Assembly (NCBI GenBank): GCA_035476815.1
Contig: DATILD010000023.1
Location: forward strand, 12,093-76,092
Reading direction: 5' to 3'
DNA: 64,000 bases
Source of the DNA: Methylibium sp035476815
GTDB taxonomy: Bacteria; Pseudomonadota; Gammaproteobacteria; Burkholderiales; Burkholderiaceae_C
The notes under the pieces were generated by a model. The model made no database searches and was not told the DNA's origin. It saw nothing but the letters and a program-made list of their open reading frames with translations. The stretch's first letter is position 1, and every line of letters begins with the position of its first letter. This document shows positions 16,750-26,666 of the stretch, one piece after another. Made by a program: the position numbers and the translations under genes.

Positions 16750-17754
16750 GTGCTCGCGATGGCGCCGGTGCGGCACCCGATGGTGGTCGCGGGCCTGAGC
16801 CCGGACAGCTATGTCACCAGTCCGCTGCATGCGGCCGAGCGCACCTGGGTCGAGAAGAACTGCTATGTCGACATCTGGATCGCCCTGCTGCAGGCGCTCG
16901 AGCTCGAACCGCGGGCGATGCTCGGCTTCACGCTCGCGCTCGACTTCGAGGGCGACCAGTGGACCTTCTTCAAGCCGCCCCACGACGAGTTGCGGAATCT
17001 CTACGGAATCGACGTGCAGGAGCTCAACGTCTGGCGGCCGCTGCTCGACCATGCGATCGAGCACCTCGCCGCGGACAAGCTGCTCGCGACCGAGGCCGAC
17101 GCCTACTGGCTGCCCGACACCGCCGGCACCGACTACCGACGCCAGCATGTCAAGACGACCATCGTGCTGGCCGAGGTCGACCCCGCCGCCGAGACCGTGG
17201 GCTATTTCCACAACACCGGCTACTACCGCGCCGACGGCGAGGACTTCCGTCGCCTGTTCCGCCTCGCCCCCGAGGACGCCGCGCTGCCGCTGTACGCCGA
17301 GACGATCCGGCTCGACCGTCTGCAGCGGCGCTCGCCCGACGCGCTGGCCCGCCAGGCGCTCGCGCTGCTCGGCCGCCACGCCGCGTGGCGGCCGGCCGAC
17401 AACCCGGTGCGCCGCTTCGCCGCGCGCATCGGCAGCGAGCTGCCGGTCCTGCAGCGGCAGGGGCTGCCCGTCTATCACGCCTGGGCCTTCGCGACCATCC
17501 GCCAGCTGGGCGCGGCGTTCGAGTTGGCGGCGCTGCATCTCGACTGGCTGGCCGCGCAGGGCCACACGGGATTCGACACCCCGGCCGCCCCGTTCCGGCA
17601 GATCGCCGCCGATGCGAAGACGCTGATCCTGAAGGCCGCGCGGGCCGTCAACGCCGGCCGGCCGCTCGACGCCGACGCGCTGCTCGGGCAGATGGCGTGC
17701 GCCTGGGACGACGGCTTCCAGCGGCTCGACCTGGCCCTGGCCGCCGCGGCCTGA
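16750..17754 (+). CDS. DUF1839 family protein
   Basis: A 334-residue protein matching the DUF1839 family of unknown biochemistry. Typical segments are KNCYVDIWIALLQALELEP near residue 35, FTLALDFEGDQWTFFKPP near residue 60 and GIDVQELNVWRPLLDH near residue 85. No signal peptide or membrane helix. The family is known chiefly as a constant companion of class II amino acid:[carrier protein] ligases, so it probably acts on, or moves, the aminoacyl-carrier product. Start GTG 16750 lies one base after the ligase stop; ATG 16759 is an alternative. A 73-base gap separates it from the oxidoreductase gene. Confidence 0.85.
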   Translation: MLAMAPVRHPMVVAGLSPDSYVTSPLHAAERTWVEKNCYVDIWIALLQALELEPRAMLGFTLALDFEGDQWTFFKPPHDELRNLYGIDVQELNVWRPLLDHAIEHLAADKLLATEADAYWLPDTAGTDYRRQHVKTTIVLAEVDPAAETVGYFHNTGYYRADGEDFRRLFRLAPEDAALPLYAETIRLDRLQRRSPDALARQALALLGRHAAWRPADNPVRRFAARIGSELPVLQRQGLPVYHAWAFATIRQLGAAFELAALHLDWLAAQGHTGFDTPAAPFRQIAADAKTLILKAARAVNAGRPLDADALLGQMACAWDDGFQRLDLALAAAA

Positions 17755-17827
17755 TGCGCGCGTCGGCCCGCACCGATCCGCACGGATACTGCTGGCCCGC
17801 GGCACGGCCCGGCCGCGCCCCTCGACC

Positions 17828-18955
17828 ATGACGACCCACATCGCGCTCATCGGCTGCGGCTATGTCGCCGACTTCTACCTCGCCACCTTGCCGGCCCATC
17901 CTGAATTGCAGGTCGCCGGCGTGTTCGACCGCCTGCCGGAGCGCGCGGCGACGCTGTCGCGCGCCTACGGCGTGCCGGCCTACGGCTCGCTGCAGGAGCT
18001 GCTCGCCGATGCCCGCGTCACGCTGGTGCTGAACCTGACCAACCCGCGCGAGCACTACGCGGTGTCGCGCGCCTGCCTCGAGGCCGGCAAGCATGTCTAC
18101 TCCGAGAAGCCGCTGGCGATGGCGATGGACCAGGCCACGGCGCTGGTCGAGCTGGCCGAGGCGCGCGGCCTGCACCTCGCCAGCGCGCCCTGCAGCAGCC
18201 TCGGCGAGACCGCGCTGACGATCCGCCGCGCGCTGCGCGAGGGCCGCGTCGGGCCGGTGCGGGTGGTCTATGCCGAGATGGACGACGGCATGGTGCACCG
18301 CATGCAGTACCGCAAGTGGCGCTCGGTGTCGGGCATGCCCTGGCCCTACCAGGACGAGTTCGAGGTCGGCTGCACGCTCGAGCATGCCGGCTACTACCTG
18401 ACCTGGCTGCTCGACTGGTTCGGGCCGGCCGAGAGCGTCACCGCCTTCGCCTCCGCGCAGGTGCCGGACAAGCTGGCAGGCGAGACGCTCGCACCGCCGG
18501 ACGCGCCGGACTTCTCGGTGGCCTGCATCCGCTTCGCGTCGGGCGTCGTCGCACGCCTGACCTGCAGCATCCTGGCGCCGCACGACCATGCGCTGCGCAT
18601 CGTCGGCGACGACGGCGTGCTGTCGACCCGCGAGTGCTGGGACTACCGCTCGCCGGTCCACCTGCGCCGCCTCGTGTCGATCCGCCGCAAGACCTTCCTG
18701 AGCCCCTGGCGCAGCCGCTGCCCGCTGCTGCCGCCACCCGCGGGCTCGGCGGTGTACCGGCGCGCCCACAGGATGGACTTCGGGCGCGGCCCGGCGGCCC
18801 TGGCCGCGGCGGTCGCGACCGGTCGCTCCGGGCGGCCGGCGGCGCAGTTCTCGCTGCACGCCAACGAACTGGCGCTCGCGATCCATCAGGCCGGCCGCGA
18901 CGGGAGCTGCCATCGCATGGCCACCTCCTTCACGCCGGCCGAGCTCGAGGCCTGA
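17828..18955 (+). CDS. Gfo/Idh/MocA family oxidoreductase (first of two)
   Basis: A 375-residue NAD(P)-dependent sugar or inositol dehydrogenase-like protein. The dinucleotide fold is at the start (HIALIGCGYVADFYLATLP), followed by the family motif YSEKPLAMAMDQA (Lys/Pro in EKP are catalytic-cleft residues) near residue 95. The C-terminal beta domain follows. Such enzymes oxidise or reduce ring hydroxyls on nucleotide sugars, for instance in forming amino or keto sugars of polysaccharides. It is 12 bases from the second family member; the two have clearly different sequences and are probably not a recent duplication. Confidence 0.85.
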   Translation: MTTHIALIGCGYVADFYLATLPAHPELQVAGVFDRLPERAATLSRAYGVPAYGSLQELLADARVTLVLNLTNPREHYAVSRACLEAGKHVYSEKPLAMAMDQATALVELAEARGLHLASAPCSSLGETALTIRRALREGRVGPVRVVYAEMDDGMVHRMQYRKWRSVSGMPWPYQDEFEVGCTLEHAGYYLTWLLDWFGPAESVTAFASAQVPDKLAGETLAPPDAPDFSVACIRFASGVVARLTCSILAPHDHALRIVGDDGVLSTRECWDYRSPVHLRRLVSIRRKTFLSPWRSRCPLLPPPAGSAVYRRAHRMDFGRGPAALAAAVATGRSGRPAAQFSLHANELALAIHQAGRDGSCHRMATSFTPAELEA

Positions 18956-18967
18956 TCCCACCCCACC

Positions 18968-20068
18968 ATGACGAGCACCGACCGCACCATCCTCTGGGGC
19001 CTGTGGGGCACCGGCCGGCAGGCGCACGAGCTGGCGCTCGACTTCCGGCACGTGACGGGCGCGCGGCTGCATGCGGTCGGCTCGCGCTCGGTCGAACGTG
19101 CGCAGGCCTTCGCGCAGCGGCACGCGGCGCCGACGCATCACGGCAGCCTGCAAGCGCTGCTCGGCGACCCGGCCATCGATGTCGTCTACCTGGCCTCGCC
19201 CAACGCGCGCCACCTCGAGGACAGCCTGGCCTGCATCGAGGCCGGCAAGGCCGTGCTGTGCGAGAAGCCGTTCGCGCTCGACGCCGCCCAGGCCACGGCC
19301 ATCGCGGCGGCCGCCCGCCAGCGGCGGGTGTTCTGCATGGAGGCGATGTGGACGCGCTTCATCCCCGCCGTCGCCGAGGCGCGCCGCCTGGTCGCTGCCG
19401 GTGCGCTCGGCCGCATCGAGCGCATCGAGGGCGACTTCGGCTACCCCGCGGCGCCGAGCGCCGCGGATGCGCGCTTCTCGCCCGCCGCGGGCGGCGGCGC
19501 GCTGCTCGACCGCGGCGTCTACCTGCTGTCGCTGGCCCAGCAGCTGCTCGGCGAGCCGGTCAGCGTGGCGGCGAGCGCTCGGATCGGTCCGACCGGCGTC
19601 GACGAGCATTCGGCCTGCCAGCTCGGCTACGCCGACGGCGCCGTCGCGCAGCTGTCGGCGAGCCTGACCAGCCTGGGCCGCAACGAGCTCGTCATCACCG
19701 GCGACCGCGGCCGGCTGTGCCTGCACGCGCCCTTCTACCGTGCCCATCGGCTCAGCCTGGTGGCGAGCCCGGTGCCGGTGGCGTCCGCTGATGGCCCACC
19801 GTCATGGCGTTCGCGCCTGCGCGATGCGTCGACCCTCAAGCGGCTGCGGCGGCAGCTCGAGCCGCTCGCCGCGATGCGCTCGCCGCTGCGCGGCCACCGC
19901 CACGTCTTCGCCGGCAACGGCTACCAGTTCGAGCTGCAGGAAGTCGTCCGCTGCCTGCAGCGCGGGGCGCTGGAAAGCGAGATCATGCCGCTGGACGATT
20001 CGATCGCCGTGATGGCGATCGCCGACCGCGTGCGCGCCCAGTGGGCCGCGCGGCCCGAACACGCCTAA
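18968..20068 (+). CDS. Gfo/Idh/MocA family oxidoreductase (second of two)
   Basis: A 366-residue protein with the family N-terminal dinucleotide fold (ILWGLWGTGRQAHELALDF) and the EKP motif in VLCEKPFALDAAQA near residue 100. The predicted substrate-binding beta domain carries GDFGYPAAPSAADARFSP and GGGALLDRGVYLLSL, as in trans-1,2-dihydrobenzene-1,2-diol dehydrogenase-like members. Reaction inferred as NAD(P)-linked oxidation or reduction of a sugar for the repeat unit. The next gene, a glycosyltransferase, starts ten bases after its stop, so they are in one transcript. Confidence 0.84.
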   Translation: MTSTDRTILWGLWGTGRQAHELALDFRHVTGARLHAVGSRSVERAQAFAQRHAAPTHHGSLQALLGDPAIDVVYLASPNARHLEDSLACIEAGKAVLCEKPFALDAAQATAIAAAARQRRVFCMEAMWTRFIPAVAEARRLVAAGALGRIERIEGDFGYPAAPSAADARFSPAAGGGALLDRGVYLLSLAQQLLGEPVSVAASARIGPTGVDEHSACQLGYADGAVAQLSASLTSLGRNELVITGDRGRLCLHAPFYRAHRLSLVASPVPVASADGPPSWRSRLRDASTLKRLRRQLEPLAAMRSPLRGHRHVFAGNGYQFELQEVVRCLQRGALESEIMPLDDSIAVMAIADRVRAQWAARPEHA

Positions 20069-20077
20069 CCGCCCGCC

Positions 20078-21373
20078 ATGCCCGACCACCGCCCTCCGCC
20101 GCGCCGCGTGGCCTATCTGGTCAGCCAGTACCCGATGCTGTCGATGATCTTCATCATCCGCGAGGTGCTGCAGCTGCGCCGGCTCGGCTGGCGCATCGAC
20201 GTCGCGTCGATCAACGCCGCCGACCGCGGCCTGCAGGGCCTGACGGCCGACGAGGCCGGCGAGGCGAGCCACACCTACTACCTCAAGCCGCATGGCTGGC
20301 GCGGCGCGCTGAACGCGCATCTCGACACCGCGCTGCGCCACCCGCGTGGCTGGCTGCGCGGATGGGCGGCGGTCGTGCGGCTCGCGCGCGCCGACCTTCG
20401 GCAGCTGGCCCTCAACCTCGCCTACTTCAGCGAGGCGCTGATGGTCGGCGTGTGGATGCGGCGGCGCGGCCAGCAGCATCTGCATGCCCACCTCGGCTCG
20501 CAGGCCTCGACGGTGGCGATGTGGGTCAAGACGGTGTTCGGCCACGGCTTCTCGATCACCGTGCACGGCCCCGACGAGTTCTATGACGCCTACCGCCAAT
20601 ACCTGCCCGAGAAGGTGGCGGCGGCCGACTTCATCTGCTGCATCAGCCACTTCGCGCGCAGCCAGCTGATGCGGCTGTCGCCCTACGCGCACTGGCACAA
20701 GCTCGAGGTGGTGCGGCTGGGCGTCGACCCCGCGCATTTCGCGCCGCGCCCGCGGCCGCTGTCCGCGGACGGCGCGTTCGAACTGCTGTGCGTCGGACGG
20801 CTGACGCCCTCCAAGGGCCAGCACCTGCTGATCGACGCCGTCGCCCGCCTGCTCGGCCAGGGCCGGCGCGTGCGGCTGCGGCTGGTCGGCGCCGGCGACG
20901 ACCGTGCGTCGCTCGAGGCGCAGGTGCGCGCGCAGGGGCTCGTCGACCATGTCCTGTTCGAGGGCGCGGTCAACCAGGACCGCATCCGCGCGCTGTACGC
21001 ACAGGCCCATTGCTTCTGCATCGCCAGCTTCGCCGAGGGCATCCCGGTGGTGCTGATGGAGGCGATGGCGATGGCCGTGCCCTGCGTGACGACGCGTATC
21101 ACCGGCATCCCCGAGCTGATCGAGGATGGCCGCGACGGCCTGCTGGTCGCGCCCTCGGACGCCGAGGGCCTGGCCGGCGCGATCGCGCGGCTGATGGACG
21201 ATCCGGCCCTTTACGACCGGATCGCGGTGGCCGGCCGGCAGCGCGTGGTCGACGACTACGACCTGGCCCGCAACGTCCACCGCCTGGCCGAGGTGTTCGG
21301 ACGGCGGCTGCCGCCGCCGTCGGCAGCGGCAGCCGCCCCCGCGGCCGCCGGCCGCAAGGGGGAGCCGGCGTGA
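20078..21373 (+). CDS. Glycosyltransferase family 4 (GT-B fold)
   Basis: A 431-residue retaining glycosyltransferase. The N-terminal acceptor domain begins VAYLVSQYPMLSMIFIIREV. The donor-binding half has LLCVGRLTPSKGQHLLIDAV and the Ex7E signature in SFAEGIPVVLMEAMAMAVP, with GIPELIEDGRDGLLV after it. It would add a sugar to the lipid-linked repeat unit on the cytoplasmic face of the inner membrane. Donor and linkage are unknown. The stop overlaps the next start by one base (TGATG). Confidence 0.9.
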   Translation: MPDHRPPPRRVAYLVSQYPMLSMIFIIREVLQLRRLGWRIDVASINAADRGLQGLTADEAGEASHTYYLKPHGWRGALNAHLDTALRHPRGWLRGWAAVVRLARADLRQLALNLAYFSEALMVGVWMRRRGQQHLHAHLGSQASTVAMWVKTVFGHGFSITVHGPDEFYDAYRQYLPEKVAAADFICCISHFARSQLMRLSPYAHWHKLEVVRLGVDPAHFAPRPRPLSADGAFELLCVGRLTPSKGQHLLIDAVARLLGQGRRVRLRLVGAGDDRASLEAQVRAQGLVDHVLFEGAVNQDRIRALYAQAHCFCIASFAEGIPVVLMEAMAMAVPCVTTRITGIPELIEDGRDGLLVAPSDAEGLAGAIARLMDDPALYDRIAVAGRQRVVDDYDLARNVHRLAEVFGRRLPPPSAAAAAPAAAGRKGEPA

Positions 21374-22587
21374 TGGCCCTGCTGGTCGACGGCGTCGACG
21401 CCCTGCTCACGCTGCTGGCCCTGCTGCTGCTCGTGCCCGTGGGGGTGTTGACGCTGCAGTTGCTGCTGGCCCGCCCCGGTGGCGCCGCGGCCGCGGTCGC
21501 TGCGGGGCGGCGGCCCCGGCTGGCGGTCGTGATGCCGGCCCACAACGAGGCGGCCGGCATCGCCGAGCCGATCGCCGCGCTGCGGGCCCAGCTCGCGCCA
21601 GGCGACCGGCTGCTGGTGGTGGCCGACAACTGCTCGGACGCCACCGCCGCCGTCGCAGCGGCCGCCGGCGCGCAGGTGAGCGAGCGTTTCGACAGCGTGC
21701 GTCGCGGCAAGGGCTATGCGCTCGACCATGGCGTGCGCCAGTTGGAGGCCGACCCGCCCGAGGTGGTGCTGATCGTCGATGCCGACTGCATCGTCGAGCC
21801 GGGCGCGCTCGACCGACTGGCGCGCGAATGCGCGGCGCACGGCCGCCCCATCCAGGCCCTCTACCGCATGCTGACGCCCGAGGGCGCCGGCCTGCGGATG
21901 CGGGTTGCACAGTTCGCCTGGCGGGTCAAGGGCCAGGCACGCGCGCTCGGCTACCGCCGGCTGGGCCTGCCCTGCCAGCTGATGGGCACCGGCATGGCCT
22001 TCCCTTGGGCACAGATCGTGACGGCGCCGCTCGCCTCCGGCCACCTGGTCGAGGACCTGCAGCTCGGGCTCGACCTGGCCGCCGCCGGCCATGCGCCGCG
22101 CTATTGCGTGGAGGCGGTCGTGACCAGCAGCTTCCCGTCGTCCGACGACGCGACGGCATCGCAGCGCACGCGCTGGGAGCATGGCCACCTGGGCGTCATC
22201 GCGGCCCAGGGCCCGCGGCTGCTGTGGCGCGCGCTGCGCGAGCGCAACGGGGCGCTGGCGGCGCTGACGCTCGACCTGTGCGTGCCGCCGCTGTCCTTCC
22301 TGGTGCTGCTGCTCGGCGGCATGCTGGCGGCCGGCGCGCTGTTCGCGCTCGCCAGCGGCGAGCGCGGCCCGCTGGCGCTGGCTGCGCTGTCGGCCCTGCT
22401 GATGGCGCTCGGCATCGGGGCGGCATGGCAGCGCTTCGGCCGCGATGCCCTCTCGCTCGGCGAACTGCTGGGCATCCCGCTGTACGTGCTGGCCAAGCTG
22501 CCGATGTACGCGCGGCTGCTGGTGGCCCGCCAGACCCAGTGGGTCCGCACCGGCCGCGACAAGCCGCGGCCGCCGGACCGCGGCTAG
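21373..22587 (+). CDS. Membrane-anchored glycosyltransferase family 2
   Basis: About 404 residues. One N-terminal membrane segment (LLTLLALLLLVPVGVLTLQLL) precedes a GT2 catalytic domain (LAVVMPAHNEAAGIAEPI, the metal-binding DADCIVEPG, and a QRTRWEHG motif like the Q/RxxRW of processive or membrane GT2 enzymes). Two further helices follow around residues 300-350. The QRTRW signature suggests a cellulose-synthase-like or mannosyltransferase-like GT2. It is the last gene of the plus-strand operon. Its TAG stop shares bases with the TAG stop of the convergent phosphopantetheinyl transferase gene (CTAG at 22584-22587). Confidence 0.88.
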   Translation: MALLVDGVDALLTLLALLLLVPVGVLTLQLLLARPGGAAAAVAAGRRPRLAVVMPAHNEAAGIAEPIAALRAQLAPGDRLLVVADNCSDATAAVAAAAGAQVSERFDSVRRGKGYALDHGVRQLEADPPEVVLIVDADCIVEPGALDRLARECAAHGRPIQALYRMLTPEGAGLRMRVAQFAWRVKGQARALGYRRLGLPCQLMGTGMAFPWAQIVTAPLASGHLVEDLQLGLDLAAAGHAPRYCVEAVVTSSFPSSDDATASQRTRWEHGHLGVIAAQGPRLLWRALRERNGALAALTLDLCVPPLSFLVLLLGGMLAAGALFALASGERGPLALAALSALLMALGIGAAWQRFGRDALSLGELLGIPLYVLAKLPMYARLLVARQTQWVRTGRDKPRPPDRG

Positions 22588-23264
22588 CCGCGTCGCGCGA
22601 CGGCGGCGACCCAGGCGCTGCCCGGCTCGAGGCTGCGCAGATCCACCGCCGCGGCGCCCTCCGGGCACGGCACGACGACCCGGCGCGGTTCGCCGCCGCA
22701 GCCGGTCTCGACAAGGTCCGGCGCCACCCCCAGCCCGGTGCCGACCGCCTTCAGGCAGGCTTCCTTGCGGGTCCAGCAGCGCAGGAAGGCCGTGTCGCCC
22801 GCGGGCGTCCCGGCGAGCGCCACCCAGGCCGCACGCTCCGGCGCCGAGCACACCCTCGCGGCCAGCGCGGCAGCGTCGGGCACCGCATGCAGCACCTCGA
22901 GATCGACGCCGATCTCGGCGGCAGGACAGATCGCGACCAGCGCCAGATCGGCGCTGTGGCTCAGGTTGAAGTGACCCTGCGCCGCCGGCGCGAGGACCGG
23001 CTTGCCCGCCGCGCCGACCTCGAAGCGCAGCGACCCGGGCGCGATGCCGCCCTGCGCACCCAGCAGGCCGCGCAGCGCGACGTGGGCCCGCTCGTAGCGA
23101 AGGCGGTGCACCGGGTCGCGCAAGCGCGCCGCCCGGGCGCGTTCCGCGTCCGACAGCCAGGCCAGGTTCGCCGCCGCCGGCGCCACCGCCAGATCGACGA
23201 GCCACAGCGCGACGTCGTCGAAGCCCGACGCGAGCCGGTGCCAGGGCGGTGACGCGAGGCTCAC
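22584..23264 (-). CDS. Sfp-type 4'-phosphopantetheinyl transferase
   Basis: A 226-residue enzyme that moves the phosphopantetheine arm of CoA to a serine of carrier proteins, turning them into active holo forms. Recognised by GHFNLSHSADLALVAI (conserved NxSH), GVDLEVLH (Mg-binding acidic residues) and FLRCWTRKEACLKAVGTGL (WxxKEAxxKxxG). Start GTG at 23262-23264 overlaps the stop of the GT2 gene (GTGA), so it is coupled to the minus-strand operon containing the PKS and NRPS. Its likely clients are the PKS ACP, the NRPS PCP and the two free carrier proteins near 10.0 and 41.5 kb. Sfp size and layout fit; specificity is inferred. Confidence 0.92.
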   Translation of the reverse strand: MSLASPPWHRLASGFDDVALWLVDLAVAPAAANLAWLSDAERARAARLRDPVHRLRYERAHVALRGLLGAQGGIAPGSLRFEVGAAGKPVLAPAAQGHFNLSHSADLALVAICPAAEIGVDLEVLHAVPDAAALAARVCSAPERAAWVALAGTPAGDTAFLRCWTRKEACLKAVGTGLGVAPDLVETGCGGEPRRVVVPCPEGAAAVDLRSLEPGSAWVAAVARRG

Positions 23265-24295
23265 GGCAGCGCACCCGTCGTGCGAGCCAGACGGGCGTTG
23301 CGCGGCAAGCCGCCATGCCACAGCGCGCTGTGCCGCAGCAGGTCGCCGAACATCCGCGGCGGATCGGTGTCCGGCTTGCGCTGCAGCCAGCGCCGCAGCC
23401 GCCAGAGCAGGAAGGCCAGCCCCCACACCACGTCGGTGGTGGCCGCGTAGGCGCGGCCATGGTTCTTGACGAAGTAGCGCCGCCGCGACTCGAACCAGTA
23501 GGCGGGCAGGCGCCGCAGCCCGGCCTGGGTCCCGGTCACGCCGGTGCTCTGCCCGGCGATGTGCATCACGCGGCTGGCCGGCACGTACCAGCATTCCCAG
23601 CCGGCGCGCGCCGCCTGCAGGCAGAAGTCGGTCTCCTCGTAGTAGAGGAAGTAGTCCTCGTCCATCAGGCCGATCTGCTCGAAGACCTCGCGGCGGATCA
23701 GCATGCTCGCGCCGGGCAGCCAGTCCACGCGTTCGGGCCGCGAGCCCATCGTCAGCAGCACCGTGTGCCGGGACAGCAGCGCGGTCAGCAGGCCGAGGCG
23801 CAAGGCTGCGGCCAGCTCGCCGAGCAGCGACGGGAAGCGGAAGGCATGCGGCCAGGGTTCGCCGTCGTCCATCTCGAAGCTGCTGCCGGCGATGCCGAGC
23901 CGCGGCCGGCTCCGCACGAACGCCAGCAAGGCGCCCAGTGCCCCGGGGCGGACCTCGGTGTCGGGGTTGAGCAGCCAGATGAACTCGGGCGGCTCGGCCG
24001 ACCTCAGCGCCGGGCGGACGGCCAGGTTGTTGCCGTAGGAGAAGCCGCCGTTGACGGCGGAGCGCTCCAGACGGGCCCAGGCGGACCAGCCCTCGGCCTC
24101 GATCGCCGCGGCGATGACCTCGGCCGACCCGTCGCCGGAATCGTTGTCGACCACGACCACCGACGCACCGGGGTGGCCACGCAGCTCTGCCGCCAGCGCC
24201 CGCAGGCTGTTCACCACCAGCGGACCGGTGCGGTAGTTGACGATCACCGCCAGCACCCGCGCGCCGCCAACAGCCGCGGCACCGGAGCCGTTCAT
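23261..24295 (-). CDS. Glycosyltransferase family 2 (rhamnosyltransferase-like)
   Basis: A 344-residue GT2 with LAVIVNYRTGPLVVNSLRAL at the start, VVVVDNDSGDGS for nucleotide binding, WLLNPDTEVRPGALG carrying the DxD-like metal site, and the family segment DEDYFLYYEETDFCLQA. The C-terminal part includes ESRRRYFVKNHGRAYA and ends with a short basic region. Such enzymes add rhamnose or similar sugars from dTDP or other nucleotide donors. The ATG at 24293-24295 overlaps the upstream GT2 stop (ATGA), and its own stop overlaps the PPTase start (GTGA). It is related to the neighbouring GT2 (24292-25287), suggesting an old tandem duplication. Confidence 0.88.
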   Translation of the reverse strand: MNGSGAAAVGGARVLAVIVNYRTGPLVVNSLRALAAELRGHPGASVVVVDNDSGDGSAEVIAAAIEAEGWSAWARLERSAVNGGFSYGNNLAVRPALRSAEPPEFIWLLNPDTEVRPGALGALLAFVRSRPRLGIAGSSFEMDDGEPWPHAFRFPSLLGELAAALRLGLLTALLSRHTVLLTMGSRPERVDWLPGASMLIRREVFEQIGLMDEDYFLYYEETDFCLQAARAGWECWYVPASRVMHIAGQSTGVTGTQAGLRRLPAYWFESRRRYFVKNHGRAYAATTDVVWGLAFLLWRLRRWLQRKPDTDPPRMFGDLLRHSALWHGGLPRNARLARTTGALP

Positions 24296-25287
24296 GGCCG
24301 CTCGGCCGCCGACCGAGGCGCGACGCCGCGCCAGACCGCGCTGTGGCAGGCCAGGTCGCACCAGTAATGCGGCGGGCGGCGCTGCGGCTTGCGCTGCAGC
24401 CAGTGCCGCAGCCGGCCGATCGGGTCGGCCGCCAGCACCAGCAGGTCGGCCAGCGCGGCGTAGGCGCGGCCATGGTTGAGCACGAAGTAGCGCCGCCGCG
24501 ACTCGAACCAGTAGGACGGCACGCGCCGCGGCGCGCCCTCGCGCACCGTCACGCCGCTGCTCTGCCCGACCAGGTGCACGATGCGCGCCTGCGGCACATG
24601 CCAGCAGGTCCAGCCGGCGCACCGCGCCCGCAGCGTGAAGTCGGTCTCCTCGAAGTAGAGGAAGTAGCCCTCGTCCATCAGGCCGATGCGGTCGATCACG
24701 GCCCGGCGCACCAGCATGAAGGCGCCGGACACCCAGTCCACCGGCCGCGGCTGCTCGGGGATGCCCAGGCGCACCAGGTGGCGTTCGAACAGGCGGTCGA
24801 GCAGGCCCAGCCCGAGCCGGTCGAGCGCCTCGCTGAGGGCGTTCGGGAAGCGGAAGCAGCACATCTGCGGCGTCGCGTCGGGGTCCTCGCTGCGCCCGCC
24901 GGCGATGCCGGCCTCGGGATGCGCGACCAGGAAATCGAGCAGCAGCCGCAGCGCGCCCGGCCGCACCACGGTGTCGGGGTTGAGCAGCAGGACGAATTCG
25001 GCCTCGGCCGGCAGCCGGCGGATCGCGATGTTGTTGCCGGCCGCGAAGCCGGCGTTGCGCGGCGCCCGCACCAGCGTCGCCCAGGCGCCCCAGCCGCGCT
25101 CGGCGATCGCGCGCTCGACCGGCTCGGCCGCGCCGTCGGGCGAGGCGTTGTCGACCACCACGACGCGCGTACCAGGCAGCGAGGCCAGCTCGGGCTCGAT
25201 CGAGGCCAGACAGGCAATCGTGAGATCGGCCGCCTGGTAGGCGACGATCGAGATCAGCAGGCGGGTCGGGCCCGGCGCCGCCGCCAT
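24292..25287 (-). CDS. Glycosyltransferase family 2 (rhamnosyltransferase-like)
   Basis: A 331-residue GT2 closely matched in layout to its downstream neighbour: LLISIVAYQAADLTIACLAS at the start, VVVVDNASPDGAAEPV, FVLLLNPDTVVRPGALRLL, DEGYFLYFEETDFTLRARC and ESRRRYFVLNHGRAYAALAD. The two share the FYEETDF and ESRRRYFV blocks, so they are likely paralogues with different acceptors. ATG at 25285-25287 is the first plausible start. The 140-base gap upstream of it holds two tandem hairpins (25383-25410), so this gene may be transcribed separately from the PKS/ccr genes further upstream. Confidence 0.88.
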   Translation of the reverse strand: MAAAPGPTRLLISIVAYQAADLTIACLASIEPELASLPGTRVVVVDNASPDGAAEPVERAIAERGWGAWATLVRAPRNAGFAAGNNIAIRRLPAEAEFVLLLNPDTVVRPGALRLLLDFLVAHPEAGIAGGRSEDPDATPQMCCFRFPNALSEALDRLGLGLLDRLFERHLVRLGIPEQPRPVDWVSGAFMLVRRAVIDRIGLMDEGYFLYFEETDFTLRARCAGWTCWHVPQARIVHLVGQSSGVTVREGAPRRVPSYWFESRRRYFVLNHGRAYAALADLLVLAADPIGRLRHWLQRKPQRRPPHYWCDLACHSAVWRGVAPRSAAERP

Positions 25288-25382
25288 CTCAGCGGTTCCA
25301 CCGCACTACACGCGACCCGCGGCGCATGAACCCATCTGCCGAGCAGCCGCCGCGGACCGGCTCTGCCGGGCCGCCAGCGGCG

Positions 25383-25410
25383 CCCCCTGGAGGGGGAGCG
25401 GCGAAGCCGC
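25383..25410. terminator. Tandem GC hairpins, possible terminator
   Basis: Two adjacent inverted repeats: CCCCC at 25383-25387 with GGGGG at 25392-25396, then GCGGC at 25398-25402 with GCCGC at 25406-25410 (loop GAA). They lie just downstream of the ccr-like gene stop (25428) on the minus strand. No T-run follows, so Rho-independent termination is uncertain. Confidence 0.4.
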
Positions 25411-25427
25411 AACGGGGGTGGTTCATT

Positions 25428-26662
<1,235 letters not shown>

Positions 26663-26666
<4 letters not shown>

